A stretch of DNA of 64,000 nt from Amycolatopsis viridis (GTDB lineage: Bacteria > Actinomycetota > Actinomycetes > Mycobacteriales > Pseudonocardiaceae): contig NZ_JAANOU010000001.1 in the NCBI RefSeq assembly GCF_011758765.1, positions 2,790,001-2,854,000 on the forward strand, given 5' to 3'. The translations under genes and the position numbers were made by a program. The notes beneath the pieces are model-generated. The model ran no database searches. It was not told the origin of the DNA and worked only from the letters and a program-made list of their open reading frames with translations. This document shows positions 50,442-58,960 of the stretch, in pieces; within the stretch, counting starts at the first letter, position 1; every line of letters begins with the position of its first letter.

Positions 50442-51614
50442 ATGAGCGGCACCGAGGTGGTGGTCGTCGGTGGTGGCATCGGCGGACTGGCCAACGCCTA
50501 CGCCCTGGCCGCGGCCGGGCACCGGGTCCGGGTGCTCGAGCGGGCGCCGGAGTTCGCCGAGGTGGGTGCGGGGTTGCAGCTGGCGCCGAACGCCACCCGG
50601 ATCCTGCGTGAGTGGGGCCTGCTCGACGAGGTGGTCGCCCGCGGCGTGCTGCCGCGGCGGCTCGTGCTCAAGGACGCGCTCGACGGCGCGGAACTGACCT
50701 CGCTGGACCTCGGGCCCGGGTTCGTCGGCCGCTACGGCGCGCCGTACGTGGTGATCCACCGCAGCGACCTGCTGACGATCCTGCACGATGCCTGCCGGGA
50801 TGCCGGGGTCGAGCTGCTGGCCGATCACCAGGTCGACGACGTCGAGGTGCGTGCCGACGGTGTGCGCGTGCGGGTGGGGGAGCGGGAGTTCGCCGGGGAC
50901 GCGGTGCTGGCGGCGGACGGGTTGTGGTCGTCGCTGCGGTCGCGGCTGTCCGCCGATCAGCCGGTGTGTTCCGGGTACGTGGCCTACCGGGGTACCCGCC
51001 CGGTGGCGGAGGTGACCGGCCTGGACGCCGACGTGCTGACCGATGTGGTCGTCCACTTCGGACCACGGTGCCACCTCGTGCAGTACCCGTTGCGCGGTGG
51101 TGAGCTGCTCAACACGGTGGCGGTGTTCGCCTCGCCGGCCTACGACCGGGGCGATGCGGAGTGGGGCGGGCCGGACGAGCTGGACGCGGCGTTCGAGGGC
51201 ACGTGCGACGCGGTGCGGCGCGGCTTGGCGTGGCTGTGGCGGGATCGGCGGTGGCCGATGTACGACCGGCTGCCCGCGCGGAACTGGGTGGACGGCCGCC
51301 TGGCGCTCACCGGGGACGCCGCGCATCCGATGTTGCAGTACCTGGCGCAGGGTGCGTGCCAGGCGCTGGAGGACGCGCACAGCCTGGCCGGTGAGGTCGC
51401 CAAGCAGCAGGCCGCGTCGGCGCTGGACTGGCCGTCCGCGCTCAGCGCCTACGCGCAGGCCCGCCTCGACCGGACCGCGCGGGTGCAGTCCAGCGCCCGC
51501 GTGTGGGGCGAGCTGTGGCACTGCGACGGGCTGGCCCGCCTGCTGCGCAACCAGTACCTGGGCGAACGCCGGCTGGACGACTACCGCTGGACCGACTGGC
51601 TGTACCGGCCCTGA
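50442..51614 (+). CDS. 3-hydroxybenzoate 6-hydroxylase-like FAD monooxygenase
   Basis: A 390-residue group A flavoprotein monooxygenase. VVVVGGGIGGLANAYALAAA binds FAD, AADGLWSSLRSRL is the DG motif and LTGDAAHPMLQYLAQGACQA is the GD motif. In a gentisate operon such an enzyme makes gentisate from 3-hydroxybenzoate using NADH and oxygen; salicylate 5-hydroxylation is a less likely alternative because that activity normally uses a multicomponent system. AGGAGGAG six bases before the ATG at 50442 favours it over the ATG at 50436. Confidence 0.85.
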   Translation: MSGTEVVVVGGGIGGLANAYALAAAGHRVRVLERAPEFAEVGAGLQLAPNATRILREWGLLDEVVARGVLPRRLVLKDALDGAELTSLDLGPGFVGRYGAPYVVIHRSDLLTILHDACRDAGVELLADHQVDDVEVRADGVRVRVGEREFAGDAVLAADGLWSSLRSRLSADQPVCSGYVAYRGTRPVAEVTGLDADVLTDVVVHFGPRCHLVQYPLRGGELLNTVAVFASPAYDRGDAEWGGPDELDAAFEGTCDAVRRGLAWLWRDRRWPMYDRLPARNWVDGRLALTGDAAHPMLQYLAQGACQALEDAHSLAGEVAKQQAASALDWPSALSAYAQARLDRTARVQSSARVWGELWHCDGLARLLRNQYLGERRLDDYRWTDWLYRP

Positions 51615-51616
51615 CT

Positions 51617-51630
51617 GCTCCGTTCGGAGC
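51617..51630 (+). terminator. Short hairpin after the gentisate operon
   Basis: GCTCCG-TT-CGGAGC, a 6-bp stem three bases past the hydroxylase stop. A weak candidate terminator in the 125-bp gap before the convergent DMT gene. Confidence 0.4.
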
Positions 51631-51739
51631 GGTGGCGGGACCGGAACGGGCTCCGGAAACGGTTTCACCGGGGCCGGAACATGCGCGGATGACCGGGTGC
51701 TCGACGGCCGGGCGGTGGTCGCCGCGCGCGGGACGCCGG

Positions 51740-52657
51740 TCAGGGTTTTCCCGCCGGGTCCCGCGCGCCGGGCGAGGTCCGCGGCCGCAGGAACGGGCGG
51801 CGGCAGGTCTCGCCCGTGCGCGCCAGCAGCACCACGCCGACAACGGCGACCAGTGCGGCCGGTCCCCACGCGGCGGCGTGGCCGGGTTCCAGCCGTTCCC
51901 CGAGGAGCAGCCGGGCCGCCGGGATCGCCGCCAGCGGGTCGAGGACCGTCAGCGCGGGCAACGACCAGGCCAGGGCGCCCCGCGAATACGCTTGCTGGCT
52001 GCCGATCTGCGCCACCACGGCGACCACGATCGCCGCCGCCACCAGGAACCAGAACGCGCCGTCGGTGAGGGCGTGCCCGCTGCGGCCGGCCTCCTTGAAC
52101 GCGGACGAGATCAGCACGGCGGCGCAGCCGGCCGCGATCCCGGCGCACACCCCGCACACCACGGCAGCGGGAGCGGCGCCGCGGCGCGTGCGCGCGGCGA
52201 GCCCGACCAGCACCAGCACCCCGGCGACCACGCCCAGCACCACGACCGGGTTGGGCAGGTGGTCCGGCCGCCCCTGGGCCGGGCGCGCGGTCAGCAGGAA
52301 CGCCGTCAGCCCGCCCACGGTGCACACCGCGCCGAGCACTTCACCACGCCCGGGCAGGCAACGGTCCCACACCGCCCGCACGGCCAGCGCGATCACCATC
52401 GCGCCCGCCAGCAGGGGCTGCACGATCGATACCGGCGCGAACGCGAGCGCGGCCACCTGCACGAGACTGCCGGAGGCGGTCGCGGCCTGGCCGCCGAGCC
52501 ACATCGGGCGGCGCACCAGTGCCCGCAGGTCGACGTCCCGCCCGGAGAGGGACTCGTGCTGCAGGACCGATCCCACCGCGAACAACACGGCCGCGATCAC
52601 CGCGAGCACGGTGCCGGTGGTGTAGGCGCCGACCCCGGCCAGATGAGGAGCGTGCAC
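51740..52657 (-). CDS. DMT-superfamily transporter
   Basis: A 305-residue membrane protein with about nine or ten helices arranged as two EamA-like repeats. TGTVLAVIAAVLFAVGSVLQ at the start and SQQAYSRGALAWSLPALTVL with LDPLAAIPAARLLLGERLEP in the second repeat are typical of DMT permeases. GTG at 52657 begins directly before the first helix. Substrate unknown; members export metabolites or transport magnesium. Confidence 0.78.
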   Translation of the reverse strand: MHAPHLAGVGAYTTGTVLAVIAAVLFAVGSVLQHESLSGRDVDLRALVRRPMWLGGQAATASGSLVQVAALAFAPVSIVQPLLAGAMVIALAVRAVWDRCLPGRGEVLGAVCTVGGLTAFLLTARPAQGRPDHLPNPVVVLGVVAGVLVLVGLAARTRRGAAPAAVVCGVCAGIAAGCAAVLISSAFKEAGRSGHALTDGAFWFLVAAAIVVAVVAQIGSQQAYSRGALAWSLPALTVLDPLAAIPAARLLLGERLEPGHAAAWGPAALVAVVGVVLLARTGETCRRPFLRPRTSPGARDPAGKP

Positions 52658-52700
52658 GCCCGCTGGTCTTCCCGACCGGCAACGCGCCGAAACGCGCCGG

Positions 52701-53513
52701 TCAGTGCTCGGCGGGCGGGAACATCTCGCGGAGCGTGACCGGGGTCAGGTTGCGCTGCCGGACGAGGTCGGCGATCTGGTCGAGCAGGCCGAGCACCGTG
52801 GGGTGGTTGGCGTGGCCGAGCAGGATCGTCCCCGGTTGCAGGTACCGGCGGGCCTGCGACATCAGGTAGTCGGGGGTGACCAGCTTCGAGTCGCCGTAGG
52901 AGCCGTTCCACATCACCGTGTTGCGGTAGCCGAGCTCGGCGGCGACACCGTCGACGTGCGGGTTGTGGAAGCCGAACGGCGGCCGGTAGTACGGCGTGGT
53001 GCGGGTGCCGAAGGTGGTGCTGACCCACTCGTCGTTGCGCTCGAGCTCGGCGCGGATCTGCGCGTCGGTCATCGGGCGGAGGTCGTGGTGGTTGTAGGTG
53101 TGGTTGATGATCTGCACCTGGCCCGCCTCGATCAGCGGGGTGAGCGTGGCGGCGTGCGGTGCCCACGCGTGGGCGTAGAGACCGTTCGGGCTGAACGTGA
53201 GGTGGATGCCGGTGCGGTGGGCGAAGGCGACGTAACCGGCGACCACCTCGTTGCTGTAGCCGTCGTCCACGGTCAGCGCGATCTGGTTGCTCCCGGCCGG
53301 TCCCTTGCTCAGCACCCGGGTCGGCCCGTCGGCGCCGGTGTCGGCCGGCACGTCCGGATCGCTGCCGCTCGGCGGCCCGGGTGAGGTGGTGGCGGTCGGG
53401 GACGGTGCGGTGCCGGGCCGGTCGTCGGCACACCCGGTGACGGCAACGGCGGCGCCCAGCGCCAGCAGTCCGAAGAACGCCCGGCGCTCCACCGGGTTCC
53501 GGGGTGCACGCAT
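52701..53513 (-). CDS. Polysaccharide deacetylase lipoprotein
   Basis: A 270-residue carbohydrate esterase 4 protein. The N-terminus RRAFFGLLALGAAVAVTGCA combines a twin-arginine-like signal with the lipobox VTGC, so it is a membrane-anchored lipoprotein. A Pro/Thr/Ser-rich linker leads to the NodB domain with catalytic Asp pair in LTVDDGYS, metal ligands in INHTYNHHDL, and YYRPPFGFHN. It removes acetyl groups from peptidoglycan or another polymer outside the cell. ATG at 53513 starts the signal peptide. Confidence 0.87.
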   Translation of the reverse strand: MRAPRNPVERRAFFGLLALGAAVAVTGCADDRPGTAPSPTATTSPGPPSGSDPDVPADTGADGPTRVLSKGPAGSNQIALTVDDGYSNEVVAGYVAFAHRTGIHLTFSPNGLYAHAWAPHAATLTPLIEAGQVQIINHTYNHHDLRPMTDAQIRAELERNDEWVSTTFGTRTTPYYRPPFGFHNPHVDGVAAELGYRNTVMWNGSYGDSKLVTPDYLMSQARRYLQPGTILLGHANHPTVLGLLDQIADLVRQRNLTPVTLREMFPPAEH

Positions 53514-53663
53514 ACCGCCGACTCTACCGATCACCCCGCCGCGGCACGGGAACCCGGCGGAGCCGCGTTCTCAGCGTCCGCTCAGCAACCCCGGACCCGG
53601 ACGGACCATTGTGGACGATGGTGACAGCGCGCACACCCGGCGCCACCCGGGGTCCCCGGGTAC

Positions 53664-54012
53664 TCATCCCTCACCGGTGGATTCCGGCAGGAGCCGGTGC
53701 CGCGCGTGCCGCACCAGCAGACCGTCCGCACCCGTGCCGACCTCACCGGTGACGCGGAGCAGCCGGCCGACCTCCAGGCCGCGGGCGGGTGGCGCGAACT
53801 CGACGGTGACCTCGCCGGTGGCGTCGACGAGGCGCCCGAGCATCCGCGGCTCGTGGTAAGACCCCGCCCGCGCGGGTGTAGGCACGACGACCTGGCGGTA
53901 GGGCAGGGTCACCAGCAGGGGACAGCACGCCGAGTGCGACGGGATTGGACAGTCGCCCGGTGTGCCGCCGGCCGGTGATCAGCGGACGCCCGAGCAGGAT
54001 GCGTTTCAGCAC
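53664..54012 (-). pseudogene. Remnant of an APC-family permease fused to an unidentified tail
   Basis: From 54012 the minus strand reads MLKRILLGRPLITGRRHTGR then LSNPVALGVLS, a good match to the N-terminus of APC/KUP-like permeases. The frame then changes and LLVTLPYRQVVVPTPARAGS follows, resembling the later YRQxVRAYPxGGGSY motif of the same family. About 45 residues between them are missing. The second frame continues to 53664 as a stretch reading LVDATGEVTVEF and LEVGRLLRVTGEV, possibly an OB-like fold. I take it as a decayed permease; the 82-codon frame at 53664-53912 could be a separate small gene. Confidence 0.45.
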
Positions 54013-54135
54013 GTACCGGAGTGACTCCTCGGGCGGGCGCGGTACCGCTCAAGATTTCGTCAAGGATTCCGCCCGCTGGACGACGTCCCTCGCCAGGGGT
54101 ATGGACCGCGGCCCACCGGGCGGGGCCGGGCAGTC

Positions 54136-54657
54136 CTAAGACGACGGTGCGGCGCGGAACCGGAACCGGTCCACCAGACGCCATCCGGTGCCCGGCACCG
54201 CCAGCCACGCCTCCGTCAGCCGCGCGCGCAGCGGAAGCCCGGAGTCCACCGCCCGCGCGAGCGCCGCGCCGTCGGGGGCGTCCATCGCGATGGTCACGTG
54301 CGCGTCGACGGTGTCGCCGAACCGGCCGTCGTAGGGCCGCAGCCGCGGCCACCGGCGCCGCAGGCGGGCGATCAGCTCGTGCAGCGGTTCGGCGGGTTCC
54401 GTCCGCAGGAACACGAACCCGTCCCGGACGTGGCAGCGTGTGAACCGCACCTCGAGTTCGCTCTGCTGCCCGAGGAGGTCCGGCAGGGCCGCGGTGGTGG
54501 CCACGTCCAGGTCGGCGGCGGGCAGGAACGGGTACAGCAGCGTCAGGTGCGCGGGCAGCCCGCGCCGCGCGGCGGTCGACTGCGCGGCCACGCGCGCCAG
54601 CAGCGGGTCGGCGGCCGGTACCGGGATCGCGAGCGCGCTGCGCCCGTCGGTGGTCAT
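54136..54657 (-). CDS. 2'-5' RNA ligase family (2H phosphoesterase) protein
   Basis: A 173-residue 2H-superfamily protein with two His-x-Thr motifs, HLTLLYPFLP near residue 37 and HVTIAMDAP near residue 119, that form the symmetric active site of RNA ligase/cyclic phosphodiesterase enzymes. Its cellular substrate is unknown; the family acts on 2',3'-cyclic or 2'-5' phosphates. ATG at 54657. It is a single gene on the minus strand. Confidence 0.82.
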   Translation of the reverse strand: MTTDGRSALAIPVPAADPLLARVAAQSTAARRGLPAHLTLLYPFLPAADLDVATTAALPDLLGQQSELEVRFTRCHVRDGFVFLRTEPAEPLHELIARLRRRWPRLRPYDGRFGDTVDAHVTIAMDAPDGAALARAVDSGLPLRARLTEAWLAVPGTGWRLVDRFRFRAAPSS

Positions 54658-54715
54658 GACCCGTTCCTACCGCTTCCCCCCGCCGGACGCGAAACGGCGG
54701 CGGCGGGCGGCGGGT

Positions 54716-55042
54716 TCAGGCGCCGGTTTCGTCGGTGCGGGCGCCGTCGAGGATGGTGTCCAGCAAACCGGGGTAGCGGGTGTCGAGGTCCTCCCGGCGC
54801 AGCGTCAGCAGGTTCTCCCGGCCGGACGGCTCCTGGATGATCACCCCGGCGTCGCGCAGGACCCGCCAGTGGTGGGTCATCGTCGACTTGGCGGGGATGC
54901 CCAGCTCGGTCAGCACGCTGCCGCAGTTGTGCTCACCGCCGCCGTCGAGCACGCGCACGGCCGCCAGGCGCACGGGATGCCCCAGCGCCGACAGCACGCC
55001 GTCAATGCGGATCTGGTCACGGGCCGGATGACGATACCTCAC
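54716..55042 (-). CDS. ArsR-type repressor
   Basis: A 108-residue winged-helix protein. IRIDGVLSALGHPVRLAAVR and KSTMTHHWRVLRDAGVIIQE form the HTH and REDLDTRYPGLLDTIL is the same C-terminal pattern as in the regulator at 32301, so the two are paralogous types. GTG at 55042 begins MRYRHPARDQ if read with Met; the frame is open to 55111. It is divergent from a DHA2 exporter with a strong palindromic operator between them. Confidence 0.83.
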   Translation of the reverse strand: MRYRHPARDQIRIDGVLSALGHPVRLAAVRVLDGGGEHNCGSVLTELGIPAKSTMTHHWRVLRDAGVIIQEPSGRENLLTLRREDLDTRYPGLLDTILDGARTDETGA

Positions 55043-55096
55043 GGTACTACCATACCGCGATACGCGAACAATCGTAGGTATCCCCTTGCCAAGCGA

Positions 55097-55128
55097 TACG
55101 ACTGTACGCAATTATTCGTACAGTCGTA
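55097..55128. promoter_or_regulatory. Operator palindrome of the ArsR/MFS pair
   Basis: TACGACTGTACG (55097-55108) and its exact complement CGTACAGTCGTA (55117-55128) flank an AT-rich 8-bp spacer. This 12-bp perfect dyad lies in the divergent promoter and is the likely binding site of the adjacent ArsR protein. Confidence 0.7.
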
Positions 55129-55189
55129 CTTCGGTTGGCCGGTGTCGCCCAGCCGTTTCCTCTCGAGATTCCGGAAGGTGTCCTGTCAC

Positions 55190-56644
55190 ATGTCCGCTGT
55201 TCCGAGCCCGCCCGCCGGGCGGAAGCTGGGGTGGATCCTGGCCCTGCTGGCGCTGGCGCAACTGATCTACGCGCTCGACCTGAACATCGTCTTCGTCGCC
55301 CTCCCCGAGATCGGTGCGGAGCTGGGCTTCCCCGGGCAGACCCAGCAGCTGGTGGTGAGTGCCTACGTGGTGTTCGCCGGCGGGTTCCTGCTCTTCGGCG
55401 GACGGGCCGCCGACCTGCTCGGCCGCCGCCGGGTCTTCGTGTTCGCTCTGGCCCTGTACGCGGTGTCGTCGCTGGCCGGTGGCCTCGCGCCGACCCCGGC
55501 CACGATCATCGTCGCGCGCGCGGTGCAGGGGATCGGGGGCGCGCTGCTGCTGCCGTCCACCCTCTCGCTGATCAACACGCTGTTCCCGGAGGGCCCGCAG
55601 CGCAACCGGGCGCTCGCGGTCTGGGGCGGCGCGGGCGCGAGCGGTCTGACCATCGGCGCGCTGCTGGGCGGCGTGCTCACCGAGAACTTCGGCTGGCCCG
55701 CGGTGTTCTACGTCAACGTGCCGCTGGCCGGCATCGTGGCGCTGGCCGCGCTGGCGGTCATCCCGCGCGACCCGGCCCGCGGGGAGAAGCGCCGCTTCGA
55801 CCTGCCCGGTTCGCTGACCGTCACCGCAGGTGCGACGCTGCTCGTCTTCGCCCTGGTCCAGGGGCCGGAGCAGGGCTGGGGGAGCTCCCTGGTGGTCGGC
55901 GCGTTCGTGCTGGCCGCGCTGTTGCTGGTGGCGTTCGCGGTGATCGAACAGCGCAGCGCCGATCCGCTGATGCCGTTCCGGTTGTTCCGCAACCGCAGCC
56001 TGACCATGGGCATGACCGTCACCTTCATCTACATGGCCACCTTCGGTGTGCTGCCGTACTTCCTGACGGTGCTGATGCAGAGCGTGCACGGCTTCAGCGC
56101 CCTGCAGACCGGCCTGGCCTTCCTGGTTCCGTCGCTGGCCATCGCGACCGGCACCCAGCTGGGCGAACGGATGACCACGCGGATGGGCCTGCGCCCCACC
56201 CTGCTGATCGGGTTCGGGGTCGGTGTGGTCGGCACCGCCGTGATGGCGATCGGGTTCGACGCCGGTGCCGGTTACGGCATGCTCGTGCCCGGGCTGATCG
56301 TCTCGGGTGTCGGGCAGGGCGTGGTGTGGACGGCGATGTGGATCGCCGCCGCCACCGGAACGGCGCCGAACGAACAGGGTGTGGCCAACGGCATCGCGTC
56401 CACGGCCCTGAACATCGGCAACGCCATCGGCCTCGCGGTGTTCACCGCGCTCGCCGAGATCGGCACCGGTGGCAAGACCGGCGAGAACCTGCGCGAGGCC
56501 ACGGCGCACGGCGAGTTCGTCGTGGTGCTGCTGACCGCGGCCGGCATGGTCGTCGGGTTCCTGGTGAGCCTCGCCCTGCCGCGGGCGAAGGCACCGGCGC
56601 CGGTGCTGCCCGAGGCGCCGAGCCCGGACCCCATCGCCTCCTGA
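55190..56644 (+). CDS. MFS drug exporter, DHA2 (EmrB/QacA) family, 14-helix type
   Basis: A 484-residue exporter with about fourteen hydrophobic helices. QLIYALDLNIVFVALPEIGA is motif D1, GGRAADLLGRRRVFVF is motif A, and GGAGASGLTIGALLGGVLTE is motif C of proton antiporters. It expels toxic or signalling compounds. ATG at 55190 follows GGAAGG by 12 bases, somewhat far, so GTG at 55178 is possible. Expression is probably derepressed through the ArsR palindrome upstream. Confidence 0.87.
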   Translation: MSAVPSPPAGRKLGWILALLALAQLIYALDLNIVFVALPEIGAELGFPGQTQQLVVSAYVVFAGGFLLFGGRAADLLGRRRVFVFALALYAVSSLAGGLAPTPATIIVARAVQGIGGALLLPSTLSLINTLFPEGPQRNRALAVWGGAGASGLTIGALLGGVLTENFGWPAVFYVNVPLAGIVALAALAVIPRDPARGEKRRFDLPGSLTVTAGATLLVFALVQGPEQGWGSSLVVGAFVLAALLLVAFAVIEQRSADPLMPFRLFRNRSLTMGMTVTFIYMATFGVLPYFLTVLMQSVHGFSALQTGLAFLVPSLAIATGTQLGERMTTRMGLRPTLLIGFGVGVVGTAVMAIGFDAGAGYGMLVPGLIVSGVGQGVVWTAMWIAAATGTAPNEQGVANGIASTALNIGNAIGLAVFTALAEIGTGGKTGENLREATAHGEFVVVLLTAAGMVVGFLVSLALPRAKAPAPVLPEAPSPDPIAS

Positions 56645-56651
56645 CCGCGAC

Positions 56652-56686
56652 GGCGGTCCGGCCGGCCACCGCCCGGCCGGACCGCC
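56652..56686. terminator. Bidirectional terminator after the DHA2 exporter
   Basis: Perfect 14-bp inverted repeat (56652-56665 and 56673-56686) with a seven-base loop, eight bases beyond the exporter stop and ten bases from the stop of the convergent deacetylase. Confidence 0.8.
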
Positions 56687-56695
56687 GCTCGCGGT

Positions 56696-57556
56696 TCAGG
56701 CGGTGGTGCGCCGGTAGTGCTCGGCGATCTCGTCACTGGTGGTCAGCCAGACGCCCTCGTGGCCGGCGATGTAGGCCAGCGCCTCGTCGAGGTAGCGCGC
56801 CCGGAACGGCTGGCCGATGACGAACGGGTGCAGTGCGAGCGCCATCACCCGCCCGCTCGACGCCGAGTCCGCGTAGAGCTGGTCGAACTGGTCCTTGATG
56901 ATCTGCAGGACCTCCGGACCGGTGAATCCTTTGGTGACGAACATGAGCAGGTCGTTCACCTCGAGCGTGTAGGGGACGCTCAGCAGGCCGGGCACGTTCA
57001 GCCGGTAGGGCTGGTCGTCGTTGGTCCAGTCCAGCACGTAGCTCAGGCCGAGTTCGGCCAGCAGCCGTGGCGTGTTCATCGTCTCGGTCAGGCCGGGACC
57101 CATCCAGCCCTGCGGCCGCTGCCCGCTCGCCTTCTCGATGGTGGTGACGATGTCGGCGAGGATCTCCCGCTCCTCGTCGATCTCCAGGTTCGCGTGCAGC
57201 CGCGAGTTGGTCTGCCCGTGCGCGAGCCAGGCCCAGTTCCGGGCGCGTCCGGCCTCGATGACCTGCGGGTAGTGCTCCGCGACCTCCGAGTTGAGCAGCG
57301 TCGATGCCCGGATCCCGTACCGGTCCAGGGTCTCGATCACGCGCCAGATCCCCACGCGCATCCCGTAGTCGCGCCAGCCGTAGTTGAGCGGGTCGGGCAC
57401 CAGGGTGTTGGTCGACGCCCAGATGCTGGTCGACGGCTTGTCCACGTGGAAGTGCTCGATGTTGAGGCCGACGTAGAAGGCGACGCGCGCACCGTTGGGC
57501 CAGGTGATCGGCTCGCGATCAACGATCGGCTGGTAGTCGAAGAGTTCTACGTTCAT
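56696..57556 (-). CDS. Polysaccharide-deacetylase-fold hydrolase, PuuE/allantoinase-like
   Basis: A 286-residue NodB-fold cytoplasmic protein without a signal peptide. NGARVAFYVGLNIEHFHVDK, GMRVGIWRVIETLDRYGIRA, LAHGQTNSRLHANL, GWMGPGLTETMNTPRLLAEL and ALHPFVIGQPFRARYLDEAL follow the pattern of PuuE-type allantoinases and related amidohydrolase-like deacetylases. ATG at 57556. It is divergent from the CoA-transferase operon (150-bp gap) across an ACCTT dyad, so the two may be co-regulated. Confidence 0.83.
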   Translation of the reverse strand: MNVELFDYQPIVDREPITWPNGARVAFYVGLNIEHFHVDKPSTSIWASTNTLVPDPLNYGWRDYGMRVGIWRVIETLDRYGIRASTLLNSEVAEHYPQVIEAGRARNWAWLAHGQTNSRLHANLEIDEEREILADIVTTIEKASGQRPQGWMGPGLTETMNTPRLLAELGLSYVLDWTNDDQPYRLNVPGLLSVPYTLEVNDLLMFVTKGFTGPEVLQIIKDQFDQLYADSASSGRVMALALHPFVIGQPFRARYLDEALAYIAGHEGVWLTTSDEIAEHYRRTTA

Positions 57557-57570
57557 GCTTCCAGCCTGCA

Positions 57571-57592
57571 ACCTTCACATCAGTGTAAAGGT
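57571..57592. promoter_or_regulatory. ACCTT-type dyad in the deacetylase/CoA-operon promoter
   Basis: ACCTTCACA-TCAG-TGTAAAGGT is a 22-bp dyad with one mismatch, 14 bp upstream of the deacetylase start. ACCTT/AAGGT arms recall MerR-family operators. No MerR gene is in the window. Confidence 0.45.
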
Positions 57593-57706
57593 CAAGCGGC
57601 TGCAATTCGCTAAATGTCAGACGTTGAGCAACCTGCTTACTTACTGCTAGTCTGCGAGCTCTCTGCTGGTGCAAGTGTCAGCCCGAACCAACGGGAGGGG
57701 AAGCCG

Positions 57707-58960
57707 ATGCCGGTCGCACTCGGACCGCTCGAGGGTGTCCGTGTGGTGGACATGACCACGTCCTACGCGGGGCCCACGGCCGCGATGTACCTCGGTGACC
57801 TCGGTGCCACGGTCATCAAGGTCGAGCGCCCGGGGACGGGGGACGACGCGCGTGGCTGGGGGCCGCCCTTCGTGGCCGGGGAATCGGCCTGGTTCGCCTC
57901 CGCCAACCGCAACAAGCAGTCCGTCGTGCTCGACATCCGCGCGCCGGAGGGGCGCGACGTGCTGTTGCGGCTGGTCGACACCGCCGACGTGTTCCTGCAC
58001 AACGTGAACCCGGCCAAGGCCGCCGCTCTCGGCATCGCCGGTGAGCAACTGCGCTCCCGCAACCCGCGCCTGGTCTACTGCGCGCTGTCGGGTTTCGGGC
58101 TGGACGGCCCGGACAGCAGCCTGCCGGGCTACGACCTGGTCGCGCAGGCCCGCTCCGGACTGATGTCGGTGACCGGGGAACAGGGACGCAGCCCGCAGCG
58201 CGTGTCGACCGCGTTGTCCGACGTGGTCACCGGGATGTGTGCGGCCATCGCGGTCAACGCCGCCCTGGTCCGGCAGCGGGTCAGCGGCGCGGGCGAGATC
58301 ATCGACGTCTCCCTGCTCGACGCCGACCTCGCGCTCATGGCGCCGCGGATCGCCGCCTTCCACGCCGGTGAGCCCGAACCGGCACCCAGTGGCGGCACCG
58401 ATTCGGTGCTCGCCGTCTACCAGCCCTTCGAGACCGCGGACCGCACGATGGTGGTCGCCGTCGGCAACGACCTGATGTGGCAGCGCCTCTGCGGCGCGCT
58501 CGACCTGGCGGAGCTGGCCGCCGATCCCGCGCTGGCCACCAACGCGGGCCGGCGCGAGCAGCGGGCTCGCGTCACCGAGGCGATCGCCGCCCGCCTCGCC
58601 ACCCGGCCCGCGGCGGACTGGCTGCGGATCCTCGGCACCGCCCAGGTGCCCGCCGCGATCGTGCACACTCTGTCCGAAGTGGTCAAGGACCCGCAGGTGG
58701 TGGCCCGCGGCGCGGTGCTCCCGGTACCGGGCTCGGGCGACGAGCTGGTCACCGTTCGCAGCCCGTTCCGCCTGTCGTCGGTGGCGCCGCGCAACGAACG
58801 GTTCCCGGCGCTCGGCGAGCACACCCGCCAGGTCCTGCGCGGCCTGGGCTATCACGAGGAGGACATCGCGCGGATGAAACGCAAGGGCGTGGTTTCCGAC
58901 GGCCCCGGTGACACCCGGACCGTCGAGGTCGGCGTGGCCGGTGAGGCGGCGGCGTCATGA
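57707..58960 (+). CDS. CaiB/BaiF family III CoA transferase
   Basis: A 417-residue CoA transferase that activates a carboxylic acid by transfer of CoA from an acyl-CoA donor. LEGVRVVDMTTSYAGPTAAM, LGDLGATVIKVERPGTGDDA, SANRNKQSVVLDIR and the catalytic Asp143 in PGYDLVAQARSG are typical of the formyl-CoA transferase family. GGGAGGGG lies seven bases before the ATG at 57707. It is the first gene of the operon and overlaps the enoyl-CoA hydratase by ATGA. It probably replaces an acid-CoA ligase as the activating step. Confidence 0.88.
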   Translation: MPVALGPLEGVRVVDMTTSYAGPTAAMYLGDLGATVIKVERPGTGDDARGWGPPFVAGESAWFASANRNKQSVVLDIRAPEGRDVLLRLVDTADVFLHNVNPAKAAALGIAGEQLRSRNPRLVYCALSGFGLDGPDSSLPGYDLVAQARSGLMSVTGEQGRSPQRVSTALSDVVTGMCAAIAVNAALVRQRVSGAGEIIDVSLLDADLALMAPRIAAFHAGEPEPAPSGGTDSVLAVYQPFETADRTMVVAVGNDLMWQRLCGALDLAELAADPALATNAGRREQRARVTEAIAARLATRPAADWLRILGTAQVPAAIVHTLSEVVKDPQVVARGAVLPVPGSGDELVTVRSPFRLSSVAPRNERFPALGEHTRQVLRGLGYHEEDIARMKRKGVVSDGPGDTRTVEVGVAGEAAAS

